Source of the DNA: Oscillospiraceae bacterium
GTDB lineage: Bacteria > Bacillota > Clostridia > Oscillospirales > Oscillospiraceae
Assembly: GCA_020025175.1 (NCBI GenBank)
Contig: JAHHSM010000023.1
Location: 1 to 21,026 of the forward strand
Length of the DNA stretch: 21,026 nucleotides
Direction of reading: 5' to 3'
Position 1 is the stretch's first letter. Each line of letters opens with the position of its first letter. The notes below the pieces were generated by a model. That model saw only the letters and a program-made list of their open reading frames with translations. It did not search any database and was not told the origin of the DNA. Positions 1-7,411 of the stretch are shown here, piece by piece. The position numbers and the translations under genes were made by a program.

Positions 1-55
1 CGTAATGGACACTAGAACCTGAATCTAGCGAGTCTGCCAATTCCACCACTCGCGC
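1..55 (-). tRNA. tRNA-Leu (anticodon CAG), 3' part outside window
   Basis: On the minus strand the sequence begins with acceptor GCGCGAG, then TG and the class II D-arm TGGAATTGGCAGAC. The anticodon stem CTAGA/TCTAG encloses loop TTCAGGT, giving anticodon CAG, which reads CUG. The window ends inside the long variable arm, so the T arm and 3' end are not visible. It is the second gene of a tRNA pair, 25 bp after tRNA-Leu(GAG), and shares that gene's promoter. Confidence 0.92.
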
Positions 56-80
56 GTATCTATTCAATTCTGTAATCAGC

Positions 81-164
81 TGGTGCGAGTGACGGGACTT
101 GAACCCGTACGGCATCGCCACACGCACCTCAAACGTGCCTGTCTACCAGTTCCAGCACACTCGC
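81..164 (-). tRNA. tRNA-Leu (anticodon GAG)
   Basis: This is a complete 84-nt class II tRNA on the minus strand. Acceptor arms GCGAGTG and CACTCGC pair and are followed by discriminator A and an encoded CCA. The anticodon stem CACGT/GCGTG encloses TTGAGGT, giving anticodon GAG, which reads CUU and CUC. The T arm is ACGGG-TTCAAGT-CCCGT, and the extra arm is long, as expected for leucine. It is the first gene of a two-tRNA unit. Confidence 0.95.
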
Positions 165-196
165 GTCTCTGTATCATTCCACTGACCACCTGACTT

Positions 197-225
197 ATTA
201 TAACTACCCGGCCATATCTTGTCAA
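197..225 (-). promoter_or_regulatory. sigma-A promoter of the tRNA-Leu pair
   Basis: On the minus strand a consensus -35 box TTGACA (220-225) is followed by exactly 17 bases and a consensus -10 box TATAAT (197-202). This is 33 bp upstream of the first tRNA. A perfect consensus promoter fits a stable-RNA unit. Confidence 0.9.
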
Positions 226-267
226 GCTATTTTTTCATTTTTGATTCATTTTATTTTATTTGTTCTA

Positions 268-296
268 TTGACATTTGCATCATTTGACCCTATGAT
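268..296 (+). promoter_or_regulatory. sigma-A promoter of the TrpX-like lipoprotein gene
   Basis: TTGACA (268-273), a 17-base spacer and TATGAT (291-296) lie on the plus strand. Transcription should start near 303, leaving a leader of about 57 nt. That is too short for a T-box or a typical riboswitch. The promoter is divergent from the tRNA promoter, about 40 bp away. Confidence 0.85.
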
Positions 297-359
297 ACAT
301 TTTAACAACAGAAAGCACAAAAGTATTCTATGATAAGAACGATCTTGGAGGAACATACT

Positions 360-1355
360 ATGAAATTTTCATCTCGTATTATGGCTGCTGCTTCTGCGGC
401 AGCTATAATGCTTACTTTATCTGCCTGCAGCAATTTTGATAACAATGCGTCTAATACACCTCAAAAATATCACATTGGAATTTGTCAGCAGGAGCAAAAC
501 CACGACCTTGATGAAGCCACCGAAGGATTCCAAACTGCACTAATCGACACACTCGGCGAAGGCAATGTCACCTTTGATTTACAGATTGCCAACAACAATC
601 CCTCTGCCTGTACTGCCATTGTTGATGCGCTGGTTTCTTCTAATGTAGACCTGCTTCTGGCAAATGGAACCACCCCAATCGAAATTGCCGCCGGCCGCAC
701 AGAAACACTTCCCATTATTGCCACAGACATTACAGACTACGCAATCTCTCTGGGCATTGAAAAAACATCAAAACATACCGGCAAAAATATCTCCGGCACA
801 TCTGCCTTGATTTCTTTGGATAAGCAGGCTGCCATGATTCAGGAGCTTTTTAAAGATGCCAAAACAGTCGGCATGCTGTACAGCTCTGCTGAACCCTATT
901 CCGTTTATCAAGTGGAAATCATTGAAAAATATTTGACCAAACTGGAATACAACTGTGTGCGCTATCCTTTCTCCGGTGCGAACGATGTTGCTGCTGTAAC
1001 AAAAACGGCAACCGAAAATGCCGATGTCATCTTTATTCCGGTCGATCAAAGCGCATCCGCAAACATTGATGCAATTGCCAATGTTGTCCTGCCTGCAAAA
1101 ACACCTGTAATCTCTGTCAAAGAAGATATTTACAATGCCTGCGGTATCGCAACCTTGTCTGTTGACTATTACCAGCTGGGGTATCAGGCTGGCATTATAG
1201 CTTATGATATTTTAGCAAATGGTACAGATATTTCCACAAAGGAAATTGAAAGTGCCCTCAATGCATTTAAACTCTATAATGAAAACGTCTGTACTGCGCT
1301 TGGATTCACCATGCCGGGCACTTATCTCCCGGCTCCCCCGGAAAGAACAGCCTAA
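360..1355 (+). CDS. TrpX-type ABC substrate-binding lipoprotein
   Basis: Predicted extracytoplasmic solute-binding lipoprotein of the ABC_sub_bind family (PF04392, TrpX-like), 331 aa. The ATG at 360 is chosen because GGAGG (347-351) sits 8 bases before it and the product then starts with a clean lipoprotein signal: basic start, hydrophobic stretch and lipobox LSAC with Cys23. The ATG at 330 would add 10 residues and has no such site. The body looks like a two-lobed periplasmic-binding fold, and the C-terminal NENVCTALGFTMP resembles the family's usual ending. Known relatives bind aromatic amino acids or similar small solutes and are normally followed by a membrane permease and an ATPase. Neither is present here: the next gene on this strand starts 1.1 kb away and is unrelated. 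Substrate unknown. Confidence 0.85.
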   Translation: MKFSSRIMAAASAAAIMLTLSACSNFDNNASNTPQKYHIGICQQEQNHDLDEATEGFQTALIDTLGEGNVTFDLQIANNNPSACTAIVDALVSSNVDLLLANGTTPIEIAAGRTETLPIIATDITDYAISLGIEKTSKHTGKNISGTSALISLDKQAAMIQELFKDAKTVGMLYSSAEPYSVYQVEIIEKYLTKLEYNCVRYPFSGANDVAAVTKTATENADVIFIPVDQSASANIDAIANVVLPAKTPVISVKEDIYNACGIATLSVDYYQLGYQAGIIAYDILANGTDISTKEIESALNAFKLYNENVCTALGFTMPGTYLPAPPERTA

Positions 1356-1706
1356 AATATCTCTTACTTCCATCATCAGAAAATATTGGCAGCTTGCGCA
1401 CCACTTCCCGGCACTTTTGTGCTGATAAGCGCCCAATTTTTAAAATTCTTGGACAAATAAAAAATAGATTTTATTTGCAAAGGACGGCCAAGGTCAAGCG
1501 TATTTGATATAAAACATGATAAGGTCAAGTGAGCATCCGTTTCGATCCTCACTTGACCTTTTTACTTTAGGTGGTTTAGTCATATGAATGGGTGAATGAA
1601 ACAAAAGGACTTTCATGATTCTGCTGAATGCACTGCCACTTTTTTATAATAGTATCCGCAGGGAAAAAGTTCATGTCTTTGCATTTGTTTCTTTTCTAAT
1701 TATATG
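1356..1706. other. intergenic region without a credible gene
   Basis: No ORF here has a ribosome binding site or a recognisable product. The stretch holds a small GC-rich hairpin (CGGCAC-TTTT-GTGCTG, about 1405-1420) just after the lipoprotein gene, AT-rich sequence, and three copies of the 9-mer AAGGTCAAG: direct at 1490-1498 and 1521-1529, inverted at 1552-1560. The last two copies form the arms of the hairpin annotated separately. Confidence 0.7.
1521..1560 (+). terminator. 13-bp inverted repeat, probable terminator
   Basis: AAGGTCAAGTGAG (1521-1533) pairs perfectly with CTCACTTGACCTT (1548-1560) around a 14-nt loop. On the plus strand it runs into TTTTTAC, which suits termination of lipoprotein-gene transcripts, although it is 165 bp beyond the stop codon. 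The T-run is short. The arm sequence is also repeated at 1490-1498, so a protein-binding operator is an alternative. Confidence 0.55.
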
Positions 1707-2429
1707 TTATACTTGGATTTCAGAAAAAACCTCACCAATGGGACCCAGAATGGTCAGATCCGCACCGGCACTCAGCTCCGTTTTATTGATCACGACCAAT
1801 CTCTTTCCCCGATAATATTGAATCAATCCTGCCGCAGGATAAACCACCAGTGATGTACCGCCCACGATCAGCATATCGGCGTCGGCAATTGCCTGAACAG
1901 CTCCGTTCATGACATCCGGGTCTAAACCTTCTTCATACAATACCACATCCGGTTTTATGCGTCCGCCGCAATGACATCTGGGTATTCCCTCACTGTGGAG
2001 CATGAATTCCGCATCATATGCTTTTCCACATTGCTCACAGTAATTACGCAGTACACTTCCGTGCAGTTCGTAAACGCATCTGCTTCCTGCCTTTTGATGC
2101 AACCCATCAATGTTCTGCGTCACAACTGCCCTTAATTTTCCTGCCCTTTCCAGTTTGGCAAGCTTGAGATGTGCTGCATTTGGCTGCGCGTCCAGCTTCA
2201 GCATCTTATCCCGATAAAAACGGAAAAAAACATCCGGATGCTTTCTATAGAAGGTATGGCTTAAAATCGTTTCCGGCGGATACTCATATTGCTGATGATA
2301 CAATCCATCCACACTGCGAAAATCCGGAATACCGGATTCTGTACTGACTCCGGCACCACCAAAAAAGACAATGCGCGCGCTTTGATCGACCAGTTCCTGC
2401 AGCTGCTGAATTTGCTCCTGCAATTTCAT
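1707..2429 (-). CDS. cobB: NAD-dependent protein deacylase, sirtuin (Sir2) family
   Basis: Cytoplasmic NAD-dependent lysine deacylase, 240 aa, the usual bacterial sirtuin length. Visible motifs are the NAD site GGAGVSTESGIPDFRS (24-39), TQNIDGLH (104-111), the catalytic His123 in ELHGS, and a complete zinc-binding set of Cys131, Cys134, Cys152 and Cys154 in a C-x2-C...C-x-C pattern. GTSLVVYPAA (191-200) follows in the Rossmann part. The STESGIPDFRS signature fits deacetylase-type bacterial sirtuins rather than the desuccinylase class (inferred). The ATG start has GGGAGGGG upstream, about 5-7 bases away. It is divergent from the ArsC-like gene with only 48 bp between start codons, so their promoters probably overlap each other's 5' regions. 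Targets cannot be read from the sequence. Confidence 0.95.
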   Translation of the reverse strand: MKLQEQIQQLQELVDQSARIVFFGGAGVSTESGIPDFRSVDGLYHQQYEYPPETILSHTFYRKHPDVFFRFYRDKMLKLDAQPNAAHLKLAKLERAGKLRAVVTQNIDGLHQKAGSRCVYELHGSVLRNYCEQCGKAYDAEFMLHSEGIPRCHCGGRIKPDVVLYEEGLDPDVMNGAVQAIADADMLIVGGTSLVVYPAAGLIQYYRGKRLVVINKTELSAGADLTILGPIGEVFSEIQV

Positions 2430-2477
2430 GTAAACCCCTCCCTTCTTCTATTTCTATTCTAACACAAGAGGTATCAT

Positions 2478-2831
2478 ATGAACATTCAAATTTTCGGAAA
2501 TAAAAAATCTTTCGACAGTAAAAAAGCAGAGCGTTGGTTTAAAGAGCGCCGCATCAAATATCAATATATTGATCTGCCCCGATACGGCATGTCCGCCGGT
2601 GAGTATCGCTCCGTTAAGCAAAAGCTTGGCTTTGACGCCCTTGTTGACACTGAATGCCGCGCATACGAAGAACTGTACATGCCCTACATTACTCCCACCG
2701 CGCAGGAAGAAAAATTACTGGAATACCCAGAACTCTTCCGTGCACCTATTGTACGCAACGGAAAGGAGTGTACAGTTGGTTTTTGTCCCAACATCTGGGA
2801 ATCTTGGGCAAAAGCCGAGAAAGGGCGTTAA
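2478..2831 (+). CDS. ArsC/Spx-like thioredoxin-fold protein lacking the catalytic Cys
   Basis: Small cytoplasmic protein of the arsenate-reductase-like family (PF03960), 117 aa, near the normal family length. It keeps the N-terminal beta strand (MNIQIFG), the KKAERWFKER helix, the FRAPIV segment carrying the cis-proline, and the terminal CPNIWESW region. In relatives a cysteine in a pattern like KKCFDTKKAE is the redox or arsenate nucleophile; here the matching residue is Ser11 (KKSFDSKKAE). Other cysteines (Cys60, Cys95, Cys100) are elsewhere. Arsenate reductase activity is therefore unlikely; a thiol-independent or regulatory role is possible. AAGAGG lies 6 bases before the ATG. The gene is monocistronic, ending at a strong terminator shared with the convergent M20 gene. 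Confidence 0.82.
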   Translation: MNIQIFGNKKSFDSKKAERWFKERRIKYQYIDLPRYGMSAGEYRSVKQKLGFDALVDTECRAYEELYMPYITPTAQEEKLLEYPELFRAPIVRNGKECTVGFCPNIWESWAKAEKGR

Positions 2832-2883
2832 TCCATCTCTGTGCCTGTTACATTCTCTATATTTGAAGAAATACGAGAAAAAG

Positions 2884-2929
2884 AAACTCCCGTTTCTTCG
2901 GCGTTTAGACGCCGAAGAAACGGGAGTTT
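2884..2929. terminator. bidirectional intrinsic terminator, 20-bp perfect stem
   Basis: Arms 2884-2903 and 2910-2929 are perfectly complementary over 20 bp around the 6-nt loop TTTAGA. On the plus strand the stem ends in TTTTT; on the minus strand it ends in TTTCTTTTTC. It lies between two convergent genes, the ArsC-like gene and the last M20 gene of the transporter operon, and can serve both. Confidence 0.93.
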
Positions 2930-2935
2930 TTATGA

Positions 2936-4198
2936 TTATTCAATGCCAAGCATATCGCACAGGGACAAGACATAAATCTGTCCTGCGTTCACAACATCCT
3001 CAATATCCACATTTTCATTGTAGGAGTGGATACCCTCTGTATTGGATGGACCATACTGGATGGTAGGGATACCCACACGACGGTAATCACGCGCATCAGA
3101 AGAAGCCCACTGATAGGCAGGGATCACTTCAATTCCCCACTGTGCTTCTGCATTCTTCTTAACTGTCTGAACGATCACAGCATCCTCATCGGTATAGTTG
3201 CCTTCACTCTTCCAGTTCAAATCGTAAGTAATGCCCTCTTCGCCGCTTTCTGCAACGATTTTCGCCAGCATATCCTCAATTTCCTTATGGTCAACACCGA
3301 TTGGCAGGCGAACATCCACGATTGCCTCGCAGTAATCTGGCACCATATTAGGACGTGTACCGCCCTGAATAATACCTACATTTGCAGAAACATGCCGAAT
3401 AACTTCACCGACACCCTTTTCTCCAATCTCCTTTTCAGCCTGCATAATGGAATTGTGCAGGGCATGCATCTGACTTTCCTTATAGTGACCCTCGATTGTG
3501 GTCAACTGGGGCAGCTTGTCCAAAATCTTGGCAAGCTTAAGAATTGCATTCTCGCCCTTGAATCCGCCGAGGCTGCCGTGCGCAGACTTACCGCTTGCTT
3601 TCAGAACAACAGTTAAGCCGCCCTTCTGACCGATTTCAATGTTATCGCTGGAAGTGGGCTCTGCAATCAAGCAGGCATCTGCACCGTCTGCATAACCATG
3701 ATCACACAACCAGGAAGAACCAAATTCGCCGCCACTCTCTTCATCGGAAACAAGATGCAGACGAATATTGCCTTTCAGCTGTGCACCGGATTCTTTCAAA
3801 ATCTTCATAGCATACAAAAGCCCTGCAACGCCAGCCTTCATATCAGAAGTACCACGGCCCAAAATCTGCTTATCAGTCACTGTACCGCAGAACGGATCAT
3901 AGTTCCACTGGCCTCTGTCACCCGCAGGGACAACATCCAGATGTCCATTCAAAATCACACTGAATCCCTCATCACTGCCCATTTTAGCAACAATGCAGGG
4001 AAACTCAGGATTTTCACCCACTTCTTCAAAAGCAATACCTGCATCTGCAAGGTACTTTTCCACAAAATCAACCACTTCACGCTGGCTGCCAGTAGGGTTT
4101 TCACTCGGGATCTGAATCAAATTTGAAACCAACTGTACCAGCTCATCGCTCCTTGTTTTTGCCAACTGATGAATTTCTTCACGTGTTACCTGACTCAT
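2936..4198 (-). CDS. M20 family metallopeptidase (ArgE/DapE/ACY1 type)
   Basis: Zinc-dependent amidohydrolase or peptidase, 420 aa, cytoplasmic (no signal peptide). Catalytic-domain motifs are GHLDVVP (85-91; His86 ligand, Asp88), GRGTSDMKAG with bridging Asp119, SDEESGG with the general base Glu153 and metal ligand Glu154, IAEPT with Glu180, and a late His in EGIHSYNE. The lid domain carries SAHGSLGG (205-212). The family removes N-acyl groups from amino acids or cleaves dipeptides. The ATG at 4198 is preferred over a TTG two codons upstream because AGGAAG lies 8 bases before it. It is the last gene of the eight-gene transporter operon, 15 bp after the F ATPase, with its ribosome site touching that gene's stop codon. 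Exact substrate unknown. Confidence 0.9.
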   Translation of the reverse strand: MSQVTREEIHQLAKTRSDELVQLVSNLIQIPSENPTGSQREVVDFVEKYLADAGIAFEEVGENPEFPCIVAKMGSDEGFSVILNGHLDVVPAGDRGQWNYDPFCGTVTDKQILGRGTSDMKAGVAGLLYAMKILKESGAQLKGNIRLHLVSDEESGGEFGSSWLCDHGYADGADACLIAEPTSSDNIEIGQKGGLTVVLKASGKSAHGSLGGFKGENAILKLAKILDKLPQLTTIEGHYKESQMHALHNSIMQAEKEIGEKGVGEVIRHVSANVGIIQGGTRPNMVPDYCEAIVDVRLPIGVDHKEIEDMLAKIVAESGEEGITYDLNWKSEGNYTDEDAVIVQTVKKNAEAQWGIEVIPAYQWASSDARDYRRVGIPTIQYGPSNTEGIHSYNENVDIEDVVNAGQIYVLSLCDMLGIE

Positions 4199-4213
4199 GA
4201 TCAAAACTTCCTT

Positions 4214-5203
4214 TTACTTTGTGATATAAAAACATGCGACCTGATGGCCGTCGCCGATATCCTTCAGTTCCGGTATTTCCTTTGTGCAGCGCTCCTTGCA
4301 GTTAGGGCAGCGACCTGCCAATGGGCAGCCAATTTGATCGCCGATGGGGCTGGGAATTTCTCCCTTAAGCACAATGCGTTCCTTTTTTTCGAAGGGAGAT
4401 TCCGGAGGAATTGCAGACAGCAATGCTTTTGTATATGGATGCAGGGGATTTTCATAAATTTGCGATGCTTCACACAGCTCCACAACACGACCCAAATACA
4501 TAATTGCAATCCGGTCACTAACGTGCTTAATCACACCCAAGTCGTGAGAAATAAACACATAGGTCAAATGATACTCTCTCTGCAAACGATTGAACAGGTT
4601 TAAAACCTGTGCCTGGATAGATACATCCAGTGCAGAAACAGGTTCATCACAAACAATAACCTTGGGATTCAACGCCAATGCACGCGCAACATTAATACGC
4701 TGCCGCTGACCACCGGAAAATTCATGGGGATAGCGGTTCATATGCTGAATATCCAGACCCACCTCACGCATCAGCAGCAGAACACGCTCCTGCCGTTTCT
4801 TAGGATCTGTAACGATTTTATGAACCTTCAATGGCTCAGAAATAATCGCCTCGCAGGTATTGCGGGGATCTAATGAAGAATATGGATCCTGAAACACCAT
4901 TTGAATATCCTTTTTCAATGCCTTCAGTTCGGCACCCTTCATTTCAAAGGTATTCCGTCCCTTGTATTCCACAGAGCCGGAGGTTGCCTTGTGCAGCTGC
5001 ATAATCGTGCGTCCCAAAGTCGACTTGCCGCAGCCGGACTCACCGATAATCCCAAGGGTTTCACCCTCATATACGTCCAATGAAACATCGTTCAATGCAT
5101 GCAGGATCTGTGGTTTTCCTCCCAGCTTCTTGCTCTTGATTTTAAACTCCTTTGTCAGGTGACGAATCCGCATCAGCGGCTGTCCCGACTGTGTATTATT
5201 CAT
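4214..5203 (-). CDS. dppF: Opp/Dpp-type peptide ABC transporter, ATPase F
   Basis: ATP-binding subunit of a peptide or nickel-type importer, 329 aa. Seen in order: Walker A GESGCGKS (54-61), Q-loop VFQDPYSS (103-110), signature FSGGQRQR (162-169), Walker B VIVCDEP (182-188), D-loop SALD and switch His220 in ISHD. The C-terminal oligopeptide-transporter extension holds four cysteines in GCPLAGRCPNCKERC, as is usual for this subfamily and reported in some members to bind an iron-sulfur cluster. Its start overlaps the end of the D ATPase gene by 8 bp, with AGAGGTGA as ribosome site, so the two are translationally coupled and probably form the heterodimeric ATPase. The transported substrate is not fixed by the sequence. 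Confidence 0.94.
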   Translation of the reverse strand: MNNTQSGQPLMRIRHLTKEFKIKSKKLGGKPQILHALNDVSLDVYEGETLGIIGESGCGKSTLGRTIMQLHKATSGSVEYKGRNTFEMKGAELKALKKDIQMVFQDPYSSLDPRNTCEAIISEPLKVHKIVTDPKKRQERVLLLMREVGLDIQHMNRYPHEFSGGQRQRINVARALALNPKVIVCDEPVSALDVSIQAQVLNLFNRLQREYHLTYVFISHDLGVIKHVSDRIAIMYLGRVVELCEASQIYENPLHPYTKALLSAIPPESPFEKKERIVLKGEIPSPIGDQIGCPLAGRCPNCKERCTKEIPELKDIGDGHQVACFYITK

Positions 5204-6206
5204 GAACCGTCACCTCTCCTCTCACCAATTTGTTCTCACCATTCTGACGGTGACATGCCACAAAATGACCCGGCTCCACCTCTACCAGAGGCGGCGAAGA
5301 CTTGAGGCATTCTTCGGTCATATAGGGACATCTGTTATAGAAGTTGCAGCAATTACCTGTAAGGCGCAGATCGGGCGGCGTACCGGGAATTGCGCGCAAA
5401 TCTTCTTTGTTCTTATCAGAAAGCCGCGGAATGGAATCCAGCAGACCCCAAGTATACGGATGCAGCGGATTGGAATAGAGCTTTTTCGTATCCGCACTTT
5501 CTACCGTGCTGCCTGCATACATAACCATGACCTTATCACACATCTCCCACACGACACCCAGGTTATGCGTAATCAGCAGGATAGATGTATTCATTTCCTT
5601 TTGCAGATCTTTCAGAAGATCCAACACTTGCGCCTGAACGGTTACATCCAGTGCAGTAGTAGGTTCATCGGCAATGATGAACTTCGGCTTGCAGCACACC
5701 GCCATTGCAATGATAACACGCTGGCACATACCGCCGGAAAGCTCATAGGGATAGGATTCCATACGCTTTTCAGGCTCAGGAATACCAACACGCTTCAACG
5801 CTTCAACCGCCATTGTATGTGCTTCTTTTTTGCTGACTTTCTGATGGGCGCAAATCATCTCGACCATCTGCTTACCAATTTTAAAAACAGGGTCCAAGGA
5901 TGTCATGGGATCCTGGAAAATCGTTGCGATCTCCTTGCCGCGGAAGTCCAGCAGCTCCTTATGTGTCATATCCAAAATGTTCCGACCTTCAAACAGGATC
6001 TCACCATCTACAATTTTACCGGCAGGGGCCAGCAAACGAATAATAGAACTGGATGTAACGCTCTTGCCAGAGCCCGATTCACCAACGATACCCATTACTT
6101 CGCCGACATTTAAATCAAAGCTAACACCGTCGACAGCCTTGGATACACCGCTGGCAGTAAAGAAATACGTCTTCAGTCCTTTGACTGAAAGCAAACTTTC
6201 ACTCAT
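5196..6206 (-). CDS. dppD: Opp/Dpp-type peptide ABC transporter, ATPase D
   Basis: Second ATPase subunit, 336 aa. Motifs: Walker A GESGSGKS (42-49), Q-loop IFQDPMTSLDP (96-106), signature LSGGMCQR (156-163), Walker B FIIADEP (176-182), switch His214 in THNLG. The signature has Cys161 where Arg is usual (LSGGMRQR), a small deviation outside the core LSGGxxQ residues. The C-terminal segment carries the Cys-containing CNFYNRCPYMTEEC pattern typical of this subfamily. AAGGAGG sits 5 bases before the ATG and overlaps the stop codon of the preceding AbgB-like M20 gene, so expression is coupled to that hydrolase. Confidence 0.94.
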   Translation of the reverse strand: MSESLLSVKGLKTYFFTASGVSKAVDGVSFDLNVGEVMGIVGESGSGKSVTSSSIIRLLAPAGKIVDGEILFEGRNILDMTHKELLDFRGKEIATIFQDPMTSLDPVFKIGKQMVEMICAHQKVSKKEAHTMAVEALKRVGIPEPEKRMESYPYELSGGMCQRVIIAMAVCCKPKFIIADEPTTALDVTVQAQVLDLLKDLQKEMNTSILLITHNLGVVWEMCDKVMVMYAGSTVESADTKKLYSNPLHPYTWGLLDSIPRLSDKNKEDLRAIPGTPPDLRLTGNCCNFYNRCPYMTEECLKSSPPLVEVEPGHFVACHRQNGENKLVRGEVTVHE

Positions 6207-6216
6207 AGAAACCTCC

Positions 6217-7398
6217 TTACCGCTCGTATTTGGATTTCATTTCCGCAAACGCTTTACGGATCCGTTCCAACACAGCGGGGTCTTCGAGAATATCAACCGC
6301 TGTCATCGCCATGGCAGCGGCACCAACTGCGATTGCCTTATGCCCTTCCGGGCTTCCTGTGGACGCCAGAAACTCCGGCGAGTGGGCGCGCCCGGGACCA
6401 ACGCGCACATAGGACTGCAACCCCGGAAATTCATGGGTCAGATTGCCCATATCCGTACAGCCAACACCCATCTCCTTGTCACGAGGCTTGACCGTTTCCC
6501 CCAGAGCCGTAAAGTTTTTCGCCAAAAGGTCTTCCATTACCGGGTTATTGCGAATATCCTCATAGGACAAAGCAATATACTCATATTCAAACCGTGTATT
6601 TGTGATCTGTGCCAGATGTTCGCAGATCTTCAGAAAACGTTCCACCAGTTCCCATTTAAACTTCATGTCAAACGAACGGATGGTAAATTCTGCAGAGCAA
6701 TGATCCGGAATAAAAATTGCTTCTTCGCCGCCGTCTCGGATAATACCGAGAATCTTGCCGCGGTCCGCCAGTTCCAAACGCATGGAATTGATAATATTGA
6801 ACAACTCCAAAATCGGTGTCAGCGCACTGATACCCTCCTCCGGGAAGGTCGCTGCATGGGACTTTTTGCCATAGAAATGAACGCGAAGATCGGTTTTGGA
6901 ATAGGAAAAGTCATTGACCACGGTATCGCAGGAGGAATGCAGCAGCATCCCCACATCCACATCTTTAAATGCACCGTTTTCCTGCATGATAATTTTCCCG
7001 CCGCCGCCTTCTTCTGCCGGGCAGCCGTAAACCGTCACCTTGCCGCCGAGCTCATCGATTACGGCATGCAATCCCTCTCCGGCGCCTATAGAAATGGCAC
7101 ACATAATATTATGTCCGCAGGAATGCCCCATACCGGGTACTGCATCAAATTCACCGAACATACAGATATTCGGACCGGGCTTTCCACTGTCATATACCGC
7201 TTTGACACTGGTTTCAATACCACCGATACCGGTTTCTACCTCAAATCCGTATTTCTCAAGCAGCGCACTCATGGATTTGCAGGCAAAGTACTCTTTAAAA
7301 TTATATTCAGGATTGTGCCACAAGCTGTCCGATAAATCGCTCAGCTCTGGCAAAATTTCATCCACACGCCGGCGGATTCTTTCTTTATACTCATCCAT
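6217..7398 (-). CDS. M20 family amidohydrolase, AbgB/PM20D2-like
   Basis: Zinc amidohydrolase of 393 aa. It resembles the AbgB (p-aminobenzoyl-glutamate hydrolase) and PM20D2 (dipeptidase) branch: FGEFDAVPGMGHSCGHN (81-97) with Asp85, His92, Cys94 and His96, the CPAEEGGGGK motif (126-135) with Glu129/Glu130, His154, and lid motif GKKSHAATFPEEG. The late RAHSPEF supplies the last metal-ligand histidine. No signal peptide, so it acts in the cytoplasm. It sits between the permease C gene (13 bp gap) and ATPase D (10 bp gap), inside the transporter operon, so it should act on what the transporter brings in. Candidates are p-aminobenzoyl-glutamate-like conjugates or unusual dipeptides; this is inference from the family. 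Confidence 0.88.
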   Translation of the reverse strand: MDEYKERIRRRVDEILPELSDLSDSLWHNPEYNFKEYFACKSMSALLEKYGFEVETGIGGIETSVKAVYDSGKPGPNICMFGEFDAVPGMGHSCGHNIMCAISIGAGEGLHAVIDELGGKVTVYGCPAEEGGGGKIIMQENGAFKDVDVGMLLHSSCDTVVNDFSYSKTDLRVHFYGKKSHAATFPEEGISALTPILELFNIINSMRLELADRGKILGIIRDGGEEAIFIPDHCSAEFTIRSFDMKFKWELVERFLKICEHLAQITNTRFEYEYIALSYEDIRNNPVMEDLLAKNFTALGETVKPRDKEMGVGCTDMGNLTHEFPGLQSYVRVGPGRAHSPEFLASTGSPEGHKAIAVGAAAMAMTAVDILEDPAVLERIRKAFAEMKSKYER

Positions 7399-7411
7399 CA
7401 GCTCGTCCCCA

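Noticed and set aside
297..359. tryptophan T-box before the TrpX-like gene
   Set aside because: The leader from the predicted start site is only about 57 nt and has no T-box sequence or terminator/antiterminator pair.
4199..4204. TTG start two codons before the chosen start of the last M20 gene
   Set aside because: The AGGAAG ribosome site is 8 bases from the ATG at 4198 but only about 2 from the TTG.
5905..7335. 476-codon open frame on the plus strand
   Set aside because: It lies wholly antisense to the D ATPase and AbgB-like M20 genes, has no ribosome site, a composition rich in Cys, His and Arg with no domain, and the opposite strand carries complete conserved motifs.
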